A DNA stretch of 64,000 bases from Apiosordaria backusii. Taxonomy: Eukaryota; Ascomycota; Sordariomycetes; Sordariales; Lasiosphaeriaceae. The notes beneath the pieces are model-generated. The model was not told where the DNA came from. It saw only the letters and a list, made by a program, of their open reading frames with translations, and made no database searches. Made by a program: the position numbers and the translations under genes. How positions within the stretch are numbered: position 1 is the stretch's first letter; the number at the start of each line of letters is the position of its first letter. The stretch is taken from positions 2,418,001-2,482,000 of the forward strand of contig JAUKTV010000005.1 of assembly GCA_030549205.1 (NCBI GenBank). Direction: 5' to 3'. Below, one piece after another: positions 32,001 to 42,700 of this stretch.

Positions 32001-34361
32001 CTATTCTGTGCTGCTCTTCCCAATAATTCCTTCCCAAACCCTCATCCTCCCCACCCTCCTCCCCTTTCCATCCCACAAACTCCTACACGGCACCACCAGC
32101 CCCCTTTCTTCTTCTCCCACCTTGTATTTAGACCCCCCATTGACGTACGTAACAACAGGCACCAGCCCCTTCTCCTTCAGCTCCTTTACCACCGCCACGA
32201 CAATACCATCGTCTTCATTCCCGGATTCCTCGGCAACAACAGTCTGAACAAACCCATCCTCCGCCACAACTTGCCACACATTCATCCCCCTCTGTAAAAC
32301 CTGAACGCTCCCTTCAACAGCCCCAGCAATCCCCAGATGGCCCTGCCACTCAACCCCAGTCTCCCTAGGTAGTTCTTCCACCTCAGCAGCGAAAACCGGG
32401 GGTATTATTCTTGTTGACATGACTCCCCAGTCTGGTAGACTTGGCCCGGTAGACTTGTGTCCTTGACCAGTAATGGCAAACGATGAGTACTCCGAGTTAT
32501 ACCTCCGGTCCCAGATATCCGGTCCGTCTTCATCCTCCTCCTCATCATCATCGTCCTCATCTTTGGGTGGTGCATGGGCTAGCTCCCATACTTTGCCTGC
32601 CAGTTGTGCTTTTTGTCTCATATCCTCTGACGGGGTAGAAGCAGGGAAGAATGCGATGCCAGAAGTGAAGAGCTGAACGCCCGTCTCGACCCCTACCCTG
32701 AATAGGTGTTGCAGTGATAACACAGATTGTAAGTTAATATTTTCCGGTGTGGGAAGAGCCATTGTTGCCGGGACGAGAGGGATTTGCCCTGCTATTCTCA
32801 CTGCTTTTACCGCAGATCCTGAGAACAGAGGGGTGGTGATTGCTTGCGAGTAGGGGCCAATATTTGCTGGCGCCCAGTATGACCTGCTTTGTACATGAAG
32901 CCCTTCTCTTGAAACGTCTGGGGAGGTGGTGCAGAGGGCGAGGGCAATGATGATGTTGATGCCCTTGGGTAATAGATCGCCGCAGGAGATGCACACCCTC
33001 GAGGGCGGGTTAGGAAAGGGAAATAGAGAACCGTAAATGGGGTTTATGATGCCGAAGGAGGACATTTGGCGAAGGAGGATGGTTGTAGAGAGAATTGCAG
33101 TTGGGTCGAGAGATTGGGAGGTGAGATATGCGCCGATGAGGGAGGTTATGGAGGTTGTTTCATCCTCGATAGAAGGGTGATCAGCAGACATAAAGACCAA
33201 GGGTTGAACATTTGAGGGTTGAAGCCCGTCAAGATCGGGGACGGGGGTGTCGTTATGGCTGTCGTCGTTAAGGTTGAGATCCCGAATTGGCAGTTCCTCT
33301 GACGTTGCTGCCAGAGCTTCAAGTATCGCCTTAAACCGCCCATCCAACAGTTCCGGCACCCTGATTTTCCCACCAGTCCCACTCCCCTTCGTCTTTTTCT
33401 TGTCCTGCAGCTTCGCCCCCCTGATACTCAACCAAGCCGTCCCACCACCCTCCCTCACCACTCTCTTCCCATCCTCAGGCACCACAACCCTCTTCTTGAA
33501 CAACGTCTTGGGGCCATCCACAACCAACGTCTCAAACTCCCCTCCCTCCCCAATAACAGCCCCCCTATCTAACCCCTCCCCAAAAGTAAACTTCCTCATA
33601 CCTTTCTCAACTTTATTCTTCCCCTCAGCAGAAGCAACATTAACCCACAAATCCCCCTCATCCAACCCCCCACTAGCAACCTTGATAATCCTCCCCTCCA
33701 ATCCCGCCTGCTCCATATCAAGCAACAGCTGTCCATCATCACCAGCCGGAGAAGGCAAAACAGGAAACTTCCACAAATACGCCAACGGCGTCAACCCCAA
33801 CCTCACCGCTACACTCTCAACCCTCGTCCGTTGATAGGTACTCAAAATAGCCCCCGCACAAACCGCATTCGCCTCGGGGTGTTTCTTCTTGATCTCCTTC
33901 AGCAGATAAAACATCGACTCTGTCTCGTCATGTTTCCTCTCGTCTACTTCTTCCTCCGAGTCGACATAATGGGAGTAATCCTTTCCATGCTGGGTGGCCC
34001 CAACAGAGCTAATCGCCCTTCGGTAAAGAGGGATACCAGTTGCCTCAGCATAAAGAGGAATGACACTGTGTCCTACAGTTTGATACATGTGGCTGTTGAG
34101 ATCCTCTTTTTCCTCCTCCCCGTCATCGTCGTCATGATCAGTAACTCCAGCTCCGGGTGGGGCCGCATCATCATCATCCCCCGGGACGGAGGAGGCGGAA
34201 GTCGGACTACCACCCGGCGCCACCGCCGCCGGGTAAAGGTTGGCCAAGGCCACAACCCGGTGTCCATTCTTCCGGCAGTGAAGCAGCGAGAAAAACGAGT
34301 CTTTGCCGCCGGAGATGAGAGCGATTACATTCAGGCTTTCAGCCTGTGGTGGTGTTGCCAT
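32001..34361 (-). CDS. DPH6: DPH6, diphthine-ammonia ligase with C-terminal RidA-like domains
   Basis: 786 residues in one exon, starting at the ATG at 34361 (MATPPQAESLNVIALISGGKDS). The frame is open upstream but without an ATG. The PP-loop SGGKDSFFSLLHC begins the N-type ATP-pyrophosphatase domain, followed by GHRVVALANLYP, an acidic insert, VGHSVIPLYAEATGIPLYRR and the family signature AVCAGAILSTYQRTRVESVAVRLGL. The C-terminal half contains two RidA/YjgF-like regions (around SRSYWAPANIGPYSQAI and IPLVPATM), as in yeast Dph6. Family knowledge: it performs the last step of diphthamide formation on elongation factor 2 using ATP and ammonia. A single acidic insert (DDDD/EEEKED) is species-specific. 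Confidence 0.94.
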   Translation of the reverse strand: MATPPQAESLNVIALISGGKDSFFSLLHCRKNGHRVVALANLYPAAVAPGGSPTSASSVPGDDDDAAPPGAGVTDHDDDDGEEEKEDLNSHMYQTVGHSVIPLYAEATGIPLYRRAISSVGATQHGKDYSHYVDSEEEVDERKHDETESMFYLLKEIKKKHPEANAVCAGAILSTYQRTRVESVAVRLGLTPLAYLWKFPVLPSPAGDDGQLLLDMEQAGLEGRIIKVASGGLDEGDLWVNVASAEGKNKVEKGMRKFTFGEGLDRGAVIGEGGEFETLVVDGPKTLFKKRVVVPEDGKRVVREGGGTAWLSIRGAKLQDKKKTKGSGTGGKIRVPELLDGRFKAILEALAATSEELPIRDLNLNDDSHNDTPVPDLDGLQPSNVQPLVFMSADHPSIEDETTSITSLIGAYLTSQSLDPTAILSTTILLRQMSSFGIINPIYGSLFPFPNPPSRVCISCGDLLPKGINIIIALALCTTSPDVSREGLHVQSRSYWAPANIGPYSQAITTPLFSGSAVKAVRIAGQIPLVPATMALPTPENINLQSVLSLQHLFRVGVETGVQLFTSGIAFFPASTPSEDMRQKAQLAGKVWELAHAPPKDEDDDDEEEDEDGPDIWDRRYNSEYSSFAITGQGHKSTGPSLPDWGVMSTRIIPPVFAAEVEELPRETGVEWQGHLGIAGAVEGSVQVLQRGMNVWQVVAEDGFVQTVVAEESGNEDDGIVVAVVKELKEKGLVPVVTYVNGGSKYKVGEEERGLVVPCRSLWDGKGRRVGRMRVWEGIIGKSSTE

Positions 34362-37300
34362 ATCGGGTAGTTTGTACGGATTATCCTTTGTTGCTGGCTT
34401 ATGCGGGGGAACTTTTGGTTTGGTGATTGTGGATCTTGGAACCGTTTGTTGCCCAAAACTGAGATGAGGCCCGAAGTCGAGATCGGTGTGGATCTCAAAC
34501 TTGTGTTGTGTTGTCAAACGATGCGCATGATCCACAATCCCCACAAGTTTGAATAAGTTGTGAAATCTCCCGCCGAGTTAAAGTACGGCATGGCATAAAA
34601 ATAGTACGAGGGAAATCACTTTTGGCAGGGTTATCGCTGGCTGTTTTGCTTCCCGTGCCTGATCATCTCCATCACAATGAAGAGCTTGGAGAGGTCAAAG
34701 CTCCTATAGCTCCTATGGAGAGCTTTAGCAGAGATGAGGTCAAACCGTAGAGATGTAGCGGGGTCATAATGGAATTTACCGTCCACTGTAATTAGGTAAT
34801 GGAACATTAATGCAAGCTTCACCTTCCTCACCTGTCACCGGCAGTGACAACCTACCCACGACCGCGGTGTCGGTGTCGCTGTCAATGTCGGCACATTAAA
34901 TCAATCACATCGTCTTTTTTAGCGAGTCAGTAGCACCGTCACCGGCACATAGAATCCTCGGAGATCTTTTCCTTCTTTTTCCACACATCATTAGCCACAC
35001 AAAACTGACTCCGTGCGTCGAACCATGCTGTCGTCCGATTCTGGGGTCTTTTTACCCGTTCGGCGGGGTCCACGGTGCCCGCCGAGCTGTTCCTGGTCCG
35101 GTGCCTCTTGGTACGGGGCCCGGCCAGGACGGGAGGTGGAGCCGTCCGTTCGAGGGACCCTCCAGGCAATTTCGGTGTGGTGGACACTCACCGTCCAATT
35201 CCAAAGACCATGCCATCTTCATCAATTCAATGCTATTCCCGGTCCCGGGTCCATGGCTCTTTCCTCTCGGGTGATAAGAAATGCCCATCTGGATAATGAA
35301 CCCGAACCCGGCGAATGAGCCCCCCGATAATATCAACAGGAAAAAAGCAAAGGAATCAAGATCGTATCCGGCAGGTCATCACTCTAGACAATCTCGCCTC
35401 GATCGTCCCGTTCCCCTTCACCGGGACGGGACACTATCACCTCTTACCATTCCATTTTGTACCTAGACCAAGACGCTGTGTCAACAACCCAGTCACTTCC
35501 CCCCCAAGGGTTCAGTAAATACCGATGGAGCAAAACTCCCATCAAAGATGACGATCCACAACCTACACCAAGCAATGGCACGTTCCGTTCCATTTCTTCG
35601 TGTTTTCGGCAGCAGCGGTCCATAGTTTCGTTACCTAGTCTTGAGTGTCCACCAACATCCACGTTCTGTTTTCTTCACCGCCGCCATTTTTTGCTCGGGA
35701 GGAACAAGTGTGGCAATAATTCCAATGAAAAAAGAAACCTCAGCGACGGAAAAATCCACTGAGAGATGGATACCAATAAGACAGAAAACGTGGGTGACAC
35801 TAACATTGACACTGACAAAACCACCACCCACCGGGCCACGCCTGGCCGAAAAGCGGGAGAGAAGCCGTTACCGCGATCTTCACACCATCTCTTCTCTTAG
35901 CTTTATTTGTTGTAGCGTGATTTCCAAAAGAAGCAAGAATTCCCAATGTCTCGGGTCTTCTTGAAGAACCAGACCACCCACCATCACGGCCAGACTCTTC
36001 CGACAGACAGGTCGATCGATCAATTATTTCTTGCTGGTTCCGGCGCTTGACATCAAAATCCACTTCACTTCACATATTTCTTCTTCTCTGTTGGTGTAAA
36101 AAAAAAACGGCGTCAAATCAAGCCCTCTCTCTCTTACGTTCAATTTCTCGCTGCTTGCTGATCAAATACCGTCCTAGCTTAGCTTTCTTGAGAGAAAAAT
36201 ATTGTACATGGTTCCCAAGCGAATAATAACCTTCATCTCTTTGTCATAAAAAAGACACACACACACACCAATAAACACATCGCCCCAAAAGATAATCTTT
36301 CTCAAAATCGTCTGTGCCCGTAGCGGAAAAAAGCTTCCCTTGACTTGGCTTGAAGATCATGACCGGCAAGACCCCCGTAAACTTGGAAGCACGCAAGCAG
36401 TGAAAAAGCCATTCCCTAGCGCATACACAAAACGACAGGAAGCAAAAAGACAGTCAAGAATCGAAGTAATGTAGCAAGAAGTGAAGACAGTAAAAAAAGA
36501 AAAAACAATAGCCACAAAGAATCAGAAAAACGGTATACAACAAACACAACCCACATAAAAAGAACATCAAACACAGGTGTCAAGAAACGAAGTAGCAGAA
36601 ACGACAAGGGATATCCGCCAAACAAAAGCACATTTTCCCCCCTCACACAAAACACGGAAGAAAAAAAAAAGTTGATCAAAAATGTGTTAATAAAATTATT
36701 ATCCCGAAATACCATGCTGGTGAACCTATCTTCTCTCATCTGGCAAAAGACAAGATGATAAGAAGATAGACAGAGAGAGAGAGAGAGAACTTGATATCGA
36801 CCGTGGTAAAACGGATCCTCCTTTCTCCTCCTCACTTTCCCAATGCAAATCGTGTGTGATCTTCTCTCTTCTGGTTCGTACAATCAGATCGTCATATTTG
36901 GCCTTCCTTGTCATTTTTTTGCTCCCCGAGCTTTTGTCGCTTTTTGTTGTTCCGTCCCCAATAAAAGCGCTTTTGGTTTTGATCATGATTGCCGTCCTGC
37001 TCCCATGGCTTTGTCAACAAGCCATGGGACGGTGATGCTGGTTATTTGACAGGGCTGGTGGTGGTACATGAAGTAGTGGACATTATACAAAAACAAATGT
37101 CACACACATAAGACTAAAAAGATATAAAAGGTATAAAAAAAGAACCCATCGTGTTTGCCTGCTTGAATTCCTCCCAAGAAAGGCAAAAAAAAAAAAAAAA
37201 GCTGCGCCGTTGAAATCCCAAATGGTCCCGCTTGGCTGGATGAAAAGAGTAAACCCCCCGTGTATATATGTATGTTGATGTGTTGACCTGGCCCGATGAA

Positions 37301-37452
37301 AACAACTTTCGACGCCCAGATGAATGATGTTCGTCATCGCAGTCATGTTCGGGCATCAATGGCGACGGCACGTTCTAATGCGAGAACCACCGACATTGTG
37401 AAGAGTGTGCAGAGAATTGAAAAATAAAAAGCGGTCGAGGACTGGCAATCTC
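34362..37452. other. Intergenic region: DPH6 upstream and Seb1-like gene 3' region
   Basis: 3.1 kb between two minus-strand genes. About 36100-37440 is AT-rich with A tracts (A16 at 37185-37200) and probably carries a long 3'-UTR of the Seb1-like gene. A hydrophobic 155-codon frame at 36416-36883 starts with TTG and is not called. 34560-36100 shows no gene. Confidence 0.5.
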
Positions 37453-39382
37453 TTACTCGGACCTCTTGCGCTTCTTCTTGCTTGACTCGGTGCTCTCGTC
37501 CGACGACGACTCGCTGCCTGGGATCTCAGCACTAATTTGGAACAACACATGGCCGAGCGTGTGGTAATCGGGGGCAATGGGGTGACCGGGAAGGCCGTGA
37601 GGGTGAGAATAGCCGGGAGGCAGATGACCAGCAGCGGCAGCAGCCATGTCAGAGCCATCAAGGAGGTCCAGTGAGATGGCGCCGGCTCCGTGGGTGCGGG
37701 CATGCTGGGAGAGATTGTCGGAGCGGGAGAACTTCTTGCCGCACTCGTGGCACTCAAAAGGCTTGTCCTCGGTGTGGAGCGAGCGGTAGTGGCGCTTGAG
37801 GTGCTCCTGGCGGCGGAACCGGCGATTGCATTGCTCACAGACGAATGTCTTGCTGGGGTCCTCAGTCAACGACTGCTTGCGACCGCGGCGGTTGGTAGGA
37901 GCAGCAGGTGTGCCGGAAGGAGTGTCGGCAGCATCGGGGGAAGCTGAGTTGGCACCCGAGTTGTTGTTCTGGGCACCACTGGCGGTGCTGTCCTGGTTGG
38001 CGGGGGTTTGGGACTGGTCCTGAACGCCCCCTGATTGGGCCTCAGCATCGGCAGCAAGGTTCATGACGGGCTTGCAGCAGCTGTTGCTGGACTTCTTTTG
38101 TCTCTTGGGCTGGTGCTCCTCGGCGTCCTCGCACGAGTTTGGTGGGCTGGGGAGGTAGCTGGCACCGAAGGAGTCACTTTCCTCAAAATCTTCCTCACAG
38201 TGGAAGGTGGTCTCACTGCAGGAGCGCGACCGGTTGTTGGCTTGCGAGAGCAGGGGCTCACCCAAGTTGACAAGGCCGTGGAACTCGTCGTCAGAGTCAA
38301 AATCCGACAAGTCACCGGTAGTGAAGCTGGAGGGAAGGGTGCGGTGCAGGTCCTGGCTGCAGAAGGTGACGGACACGTTGTTGGAGCTGGCAAACGAGTC
38401 GCCCCTGAGCACGAATTTTTGATCCTCCTCCTCACCTGGGCAAAAAGCCGGGAGCGCAGCAAATTCAGGAGCAAGAGTGGAATTGACTGAGCCGACGGTC
38501 AGGTTGCGCGGGTCGCAGAAGCTGTCGTCGGAAGACACAGAGTGCGCGTAGGGAGAAGGTGATGGGGAAAGTGATGGGCACGATGCAGGAGAAAGGAGGT
38601 CGTTGCTAGGAGGTTGTGTGCTGAGCGTGACAGTCTGAGGAGCCTGTGCGCGGGTGGGAAGGTACACTGTGGACAGGAAAGTTTTGGTCAGCTCCAGCAC
38701 CCAAAAAAAACAGCCCAGCTGAACCCCGCTAACCAACCCCCAGAAGCAGGGGCCACTTGGCCCATTCACACACTCAACCTTGACTCGACGACAGTGTTCA
38801 CTGCGAGAGTTATTCACTTCAAGCGACACAAAACAAAAAAGACTAACCAGGCACAAGTTGGGGTGACGAGCAGCTGGATGACCATGGTTCCAGGTCTGGG
38901 AAGCATTCGAGCCCCTCGTCGTCGCCTCTGCCCTTGCTTTCAAGACCATCAAGGCCAGAAAGCATGGGGTTCAGCGGGGTTGCGAGCATCTCATAAGTGC
39001 TTCCAGGGCTGCTGACGGTGCTGCCGGAGCACGAGAGCGCTGGAGTCGATGGGGACCGAAGCCCGTCGAGCTCCCCGAGTCCCGTGTCGAGCGCAAGCAG
39101 CGACTTGTAGTTGATGGGCTGTGGGGAAGCCACTGGTGTCAGCATGGAAGGCGAGATGGTGGTTCCGGTGAAGGTGTGCGAGAGCAGTGGTGGTTGTTGC
39201 GATGAGCAAGACGAGCTTGGTCGCGAGTAGACAGGCGTCGAGGGGAGAGGAGCCACCACGGGAAGCATCATCATCTGCTGCTGCAGAGCCGCTGGGTGAA
39301 ACGGCTGCTGAACAAAGTGATTTTGCCTGCCCTCGGCACTGGGACCGGGTCGGTAAAAGAAGTAGGATGGTGCTGTTGACAT
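37453..39382 (-). CDS. seb1: Msn2/Seb1-like C2H2 zinc-finger stress transcription factor
   Basis: Exons 39382-38848 and 38666-37453, with a 181-bp intron, give 582 residues. Two adjacent C2H2 fingers lie at about 453-504 (CEQCNRRFRRQEHLKRH, then CHECGKKFSRSDNLSQH). They have the contact residues of the Msn2/Msn4/Seb1 family, which binds AGGGG stress elements. A basic stretch before them (NRRGRKQSLTED) carries a likely PKA site. The long N-terminal part is Ser/Pro/Gln-rich and acidic in places, fitting an activation region. The C-terminus ends in KKKRKRSE, a likely nuclear signal. Family knowledge: these factors respond to osmotic, heat and oxidative stress and to nutrient/PKA signalling. The upstream leader holds several short ORFs (see findings), which suggests translational control. 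Confidence 0.92.
38667..38847 (-). other. Intron of the Seb1-like gene
   Basis: GTTAGT donor, CCACAG acceptor, 181 bp, splitting a Val codon so that QLVP continues as VYLPTR. Longer than most introns here. Confidence 0.82.
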
Positions 39383-39738
39383 GTTGGCGAATTATAGCAG
39401 TTACTGTTGCTGTTGTTGCTGTTGCTAATCCTTGCCATCAGCGTCCTGGTTCCCCTCTAGAGATTGTTGCGGCTACCCACCAGTCAAGACACCTGGACTT
39501 GTTCTTCTTCGTTCTTCGGTTGCTGTTGTTTAGGTATTAAGTATATTTCGGGCGTATTGTACAGGTTGCTGTTGGTTGGAGCGAGTATTGCTGTCGGCTG
39601 TGGCCTAAAGATGGTGTGGTTTGGTTCTTCTGGTAAGGAATGTCTGGCAGTTGCGATGGCGCATCAACAACTAGCCGGGTTCAAAGGTCTCGAGGGTTGC
39701 TGTTGTACATAAACTCGTCTTTTCGTCTACAGCTGCAT
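39271..39738 (-). promoter_or_regulatory. Upstream ORFs in the predicted leader of the Seb1-like gene
   Basis: Reading the minus strand towards the main ATG at 39382, there are four upstream ATGs. uORF1 39738-39727 has 3 codons (MQL). uORF2 39710-39681 has 9 codons. uORF3 39664-39605 has 19 codons. uORF4 39438-39271 has 55 codons, overlaps the main start and is out of frame with it. The upstream ATGs have T or C at -3 while the main ATG has A, so leaky scanning is plausible. The leader between them is CAA/CAG-rich and probably unstructured. It is assumed, not shown, that transcription starts above 39740; a CT-rich stretch at about 39912-39935 would fit a start region. Confidence 0.5.
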
Positions 39739-42700
39739 GGGAGGAGCACTGTATAGGAGGATGAGGAAGGTGATGATGGAGGCGGTGAAGGGTGAGGTGG
39801 ACGAGAGAGGACGAGTTGGTGTATGTGCTTGGGGGTTGAAAGAGGGTAATAAGGAACAAGATGTTCCTAAAAGTCTCGAGTCCTGAAAGAAACAAGAACC
39901 AATATGTAAATGAATAAGAAAGAGAGAGAGAGAGGCAATCACGCGTCCAGGTCGACAGATTTGCCGATGTGGAGAGAAGAGAGCGTCAGGATGGGAAGCC
40001 CATGAGGATATGTACGGATGGGCCTAAACCCACTCGAAAGCGATCAACGGCCAGCGAGGTGCCAGACAGGCAGGCGATAGACTGTGGGCTCTCTCGACCC
40101 TCTCGACTGGCACTAGGGTAGAGCGGGCAATCCTGGTCGCTCCAATCCGCACCAGCCCACCATGTCCACCATGCGCGGGTTCGCTTGGGTCTTGGATTGA
40201 CAAGGGCCGGGAGGGACCAAGTGACAAGGGTCCCTGTCTGTTAATGGTGTTCTGGGGCATGTGGGTGGAGGGCAACATCAGATGGTGGGTGGCCAGCTTC
40301 GACAAATGGACTTGTGGACGCCGTGGATACACCATCCCCCCCACCCGCCAGGCGCAGCCATAAAAGTGCTAAATGCGGATTAGTCTGCCAGCACGACGGA
40401 TGTACCGCTGCGATAATGGTACCTTCTGGGCGGCCACCCAAACCTCCCCGACCAATCCCACCTGCTGCCAGAGGCACTAACCTCGCTCCAGATGGCTGAG
40501 AGCTGCGGTGCCTGCGTATGCAGCATGCAGCAGAACCAGCAACAGCAGGAAAACTGTCTCCCCAGGCGTGAGGGGAAAAAGCGGCCTCTGCTAGCTCTGC
40601 GAGATGGTCAGCGCACTGTTCGCCGCTACGGTGGAGTTGAGCTGTCAAGGAAGCCAGCTCCAGGCTTGTCAGTTGTCATTCTCAAGCTGCCGAGGCCGGC
40701 CGGGTCCCGCAGAGACTGAAGGCCGGACGGAGGACGGAGTCTCTTTTCTGTCAGGGTCATCCGCTAGCACGCCGGGAGTGAGCCTTTCACGTAATGATGG
40801 GTGGAGAACAGACGAACAGAAGAAATGGCATTCGGGATTCAGAGCGACGCTTGGGCGTCGTACGCACCACTGGGTAAGTTGTTCCTCGCTCGCGGGTTCG
40901 AGGCAAAGACACGCTTTTGACCAACGAGGGGGACGAGCACATGCATTACATGTCGAAGCCGTCCGCGAGACCGTCTCTGCAGTCGTGATAGGCTGAGCGG
41001 CCAACAATGTCGCCCACAAAACTGTGCACAAAAAAGTCTCTGGCTGGGGCGCGGTGGTCAAGCGCGGTGTCCGACGGCAATCCAGGCACAGCCATTCGCT
41101 GCATTGTGTCAGGTCACATCTCGTCCCTCTGCCCACCGGCCAGTAGGGACCGCAGGTGGGTGACTGCAAGGCACGAACACTCCGAGAGGCAACCTGAACT
41201 TGGAGGGTGACCACCAGAGAAACGGCGTTGCGCCGCCGCTGGTTGGCAACAACTATTCGGAGAGGGTCCAGGTGACGGCGTGACGATGTGAATGCCCTCG
41301 GCGTCGACACGCAACAGGACGGCTTGAATAACCGCCATGGCAGGCGAATGACAGCAAGACAAAAAAAATGCGGGCGGGCGCCGGGAAAATCCATCACCAT
41401 CACCACCGATCTCCAGGTACCTAGCGAGCGGGAGGATTCAGTGCGCTGCCTTGGTTGCTTTCATGCCCTCTCTCTTTCTATGTACGTGCCGTGCTTCCTT
41501 CGAAACACAAGGCGCCGAGCAAGAAGGAAACGGACCGGACGGTTTGTGGTGGGCGAAACATCTTGTCAGCTGACGATCGAAGGGCATTGAGTTGGCAGTC
41601 CGGGATAGCCCGCCGGTTGAATTCATGCGTTTCCTTTTTTAAAACGCAGTCAACCAGGAAAAACAGATGATTGATGTTGGTCTTTATTTATCTGTCGATG
41701 CGTCCCGGTTTAGATTTCCACATCATCCAGCGTCTCTCGGGCGAGAGTATCCTGTCTTCAGAATAGAAGCGGGGGAGTTGAGAATGGTAAATCGATGTCC
41801 ATTTCTCGGACTATCCGTCGTAATGCGGCGAGGAAGACCAACAAGGGACAAACTGCCGGTTGACCACACTCGATATCATGCAATTGAAAGGCGGCCATAG
41901 CATCCTCTGTCAAGACCACCAGACGGCACTTTTTATCCAGGCGGACGAATCGACGACCACCCCGATCGCGTTGACCTGCGCCGGGCGTCCGTGTCGTGCG
42001 GTACCAAGGTGATGCTGCAGGTCTTAGGCTACGCGCGGACCACGGACTAGATGAGGGGAATGGTGAGCCTGATGGATGGTATCCTCGAAAATGCAACTCC
42101 CGACTGCTCAGTCACTGTGCAGGAGAAACATGAAACACCCGAGAGGCTGCTCGAAGGCTGTCGATCGTGACGAAGAGGGACCATTCAGAGCGTCCAAGAC
42201 TCAGAGACATGTCGCTTTTCTCAACCGCGGGGTAAACTGAGGTGTGACATGGTGGGAGAAAGACGACGGTGAGAGCCAGCAAAACCACTCGGAAGAGAAG
42301 CAAGGACCGGCCAATAGCAAACGCGCGTCTGGCTGCCCCGCCATGCAACCACTTTACAACCCTGCCCATGATGCCTTTTTCGTCTCCTTCACACCACCTA
42401 TCACTTCCATACTCTTCATCAGATTCCATCATTGGTATCACCTCTCATCTCTTTCTCTTTATTTTGAACTCGTATAGACAACAGCTGGGCTGAGAACTGA
42501 TACACAATTTGTGCGTGTTACTGTGTACGTGTCCAATTCATGCTCTGCCTGCCTGCCCAGGTGGAAGCGGTCAAGTGGCATGCTACGCTGGGTGTCCTTT
42601 GCTTTTCTCGCTTCAGTTTGACGGTTGGTTTGAGAGGGAGTTGCATGAATCTGTCGCTATTTTTGACGCTGTCCAGCTACATACGATTCTGTTCACGTGT

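Noticed and set aside
36416..36883. Hydrophobic 155-codon frame downstream of the Seb1-like gene
   Set aside because: It begins with TTG rather than ATG and lies in AT-rich DNA expected to be 3'-UTR. Hydrophobicity follows from T-richness.
40669..41406. 245-codon minus-strand frame in the desert
   Set aside because: Cys/Arg/Pro/Ser-rich composition typical of random sequence, no motif, no supporting intron or promoter structure.
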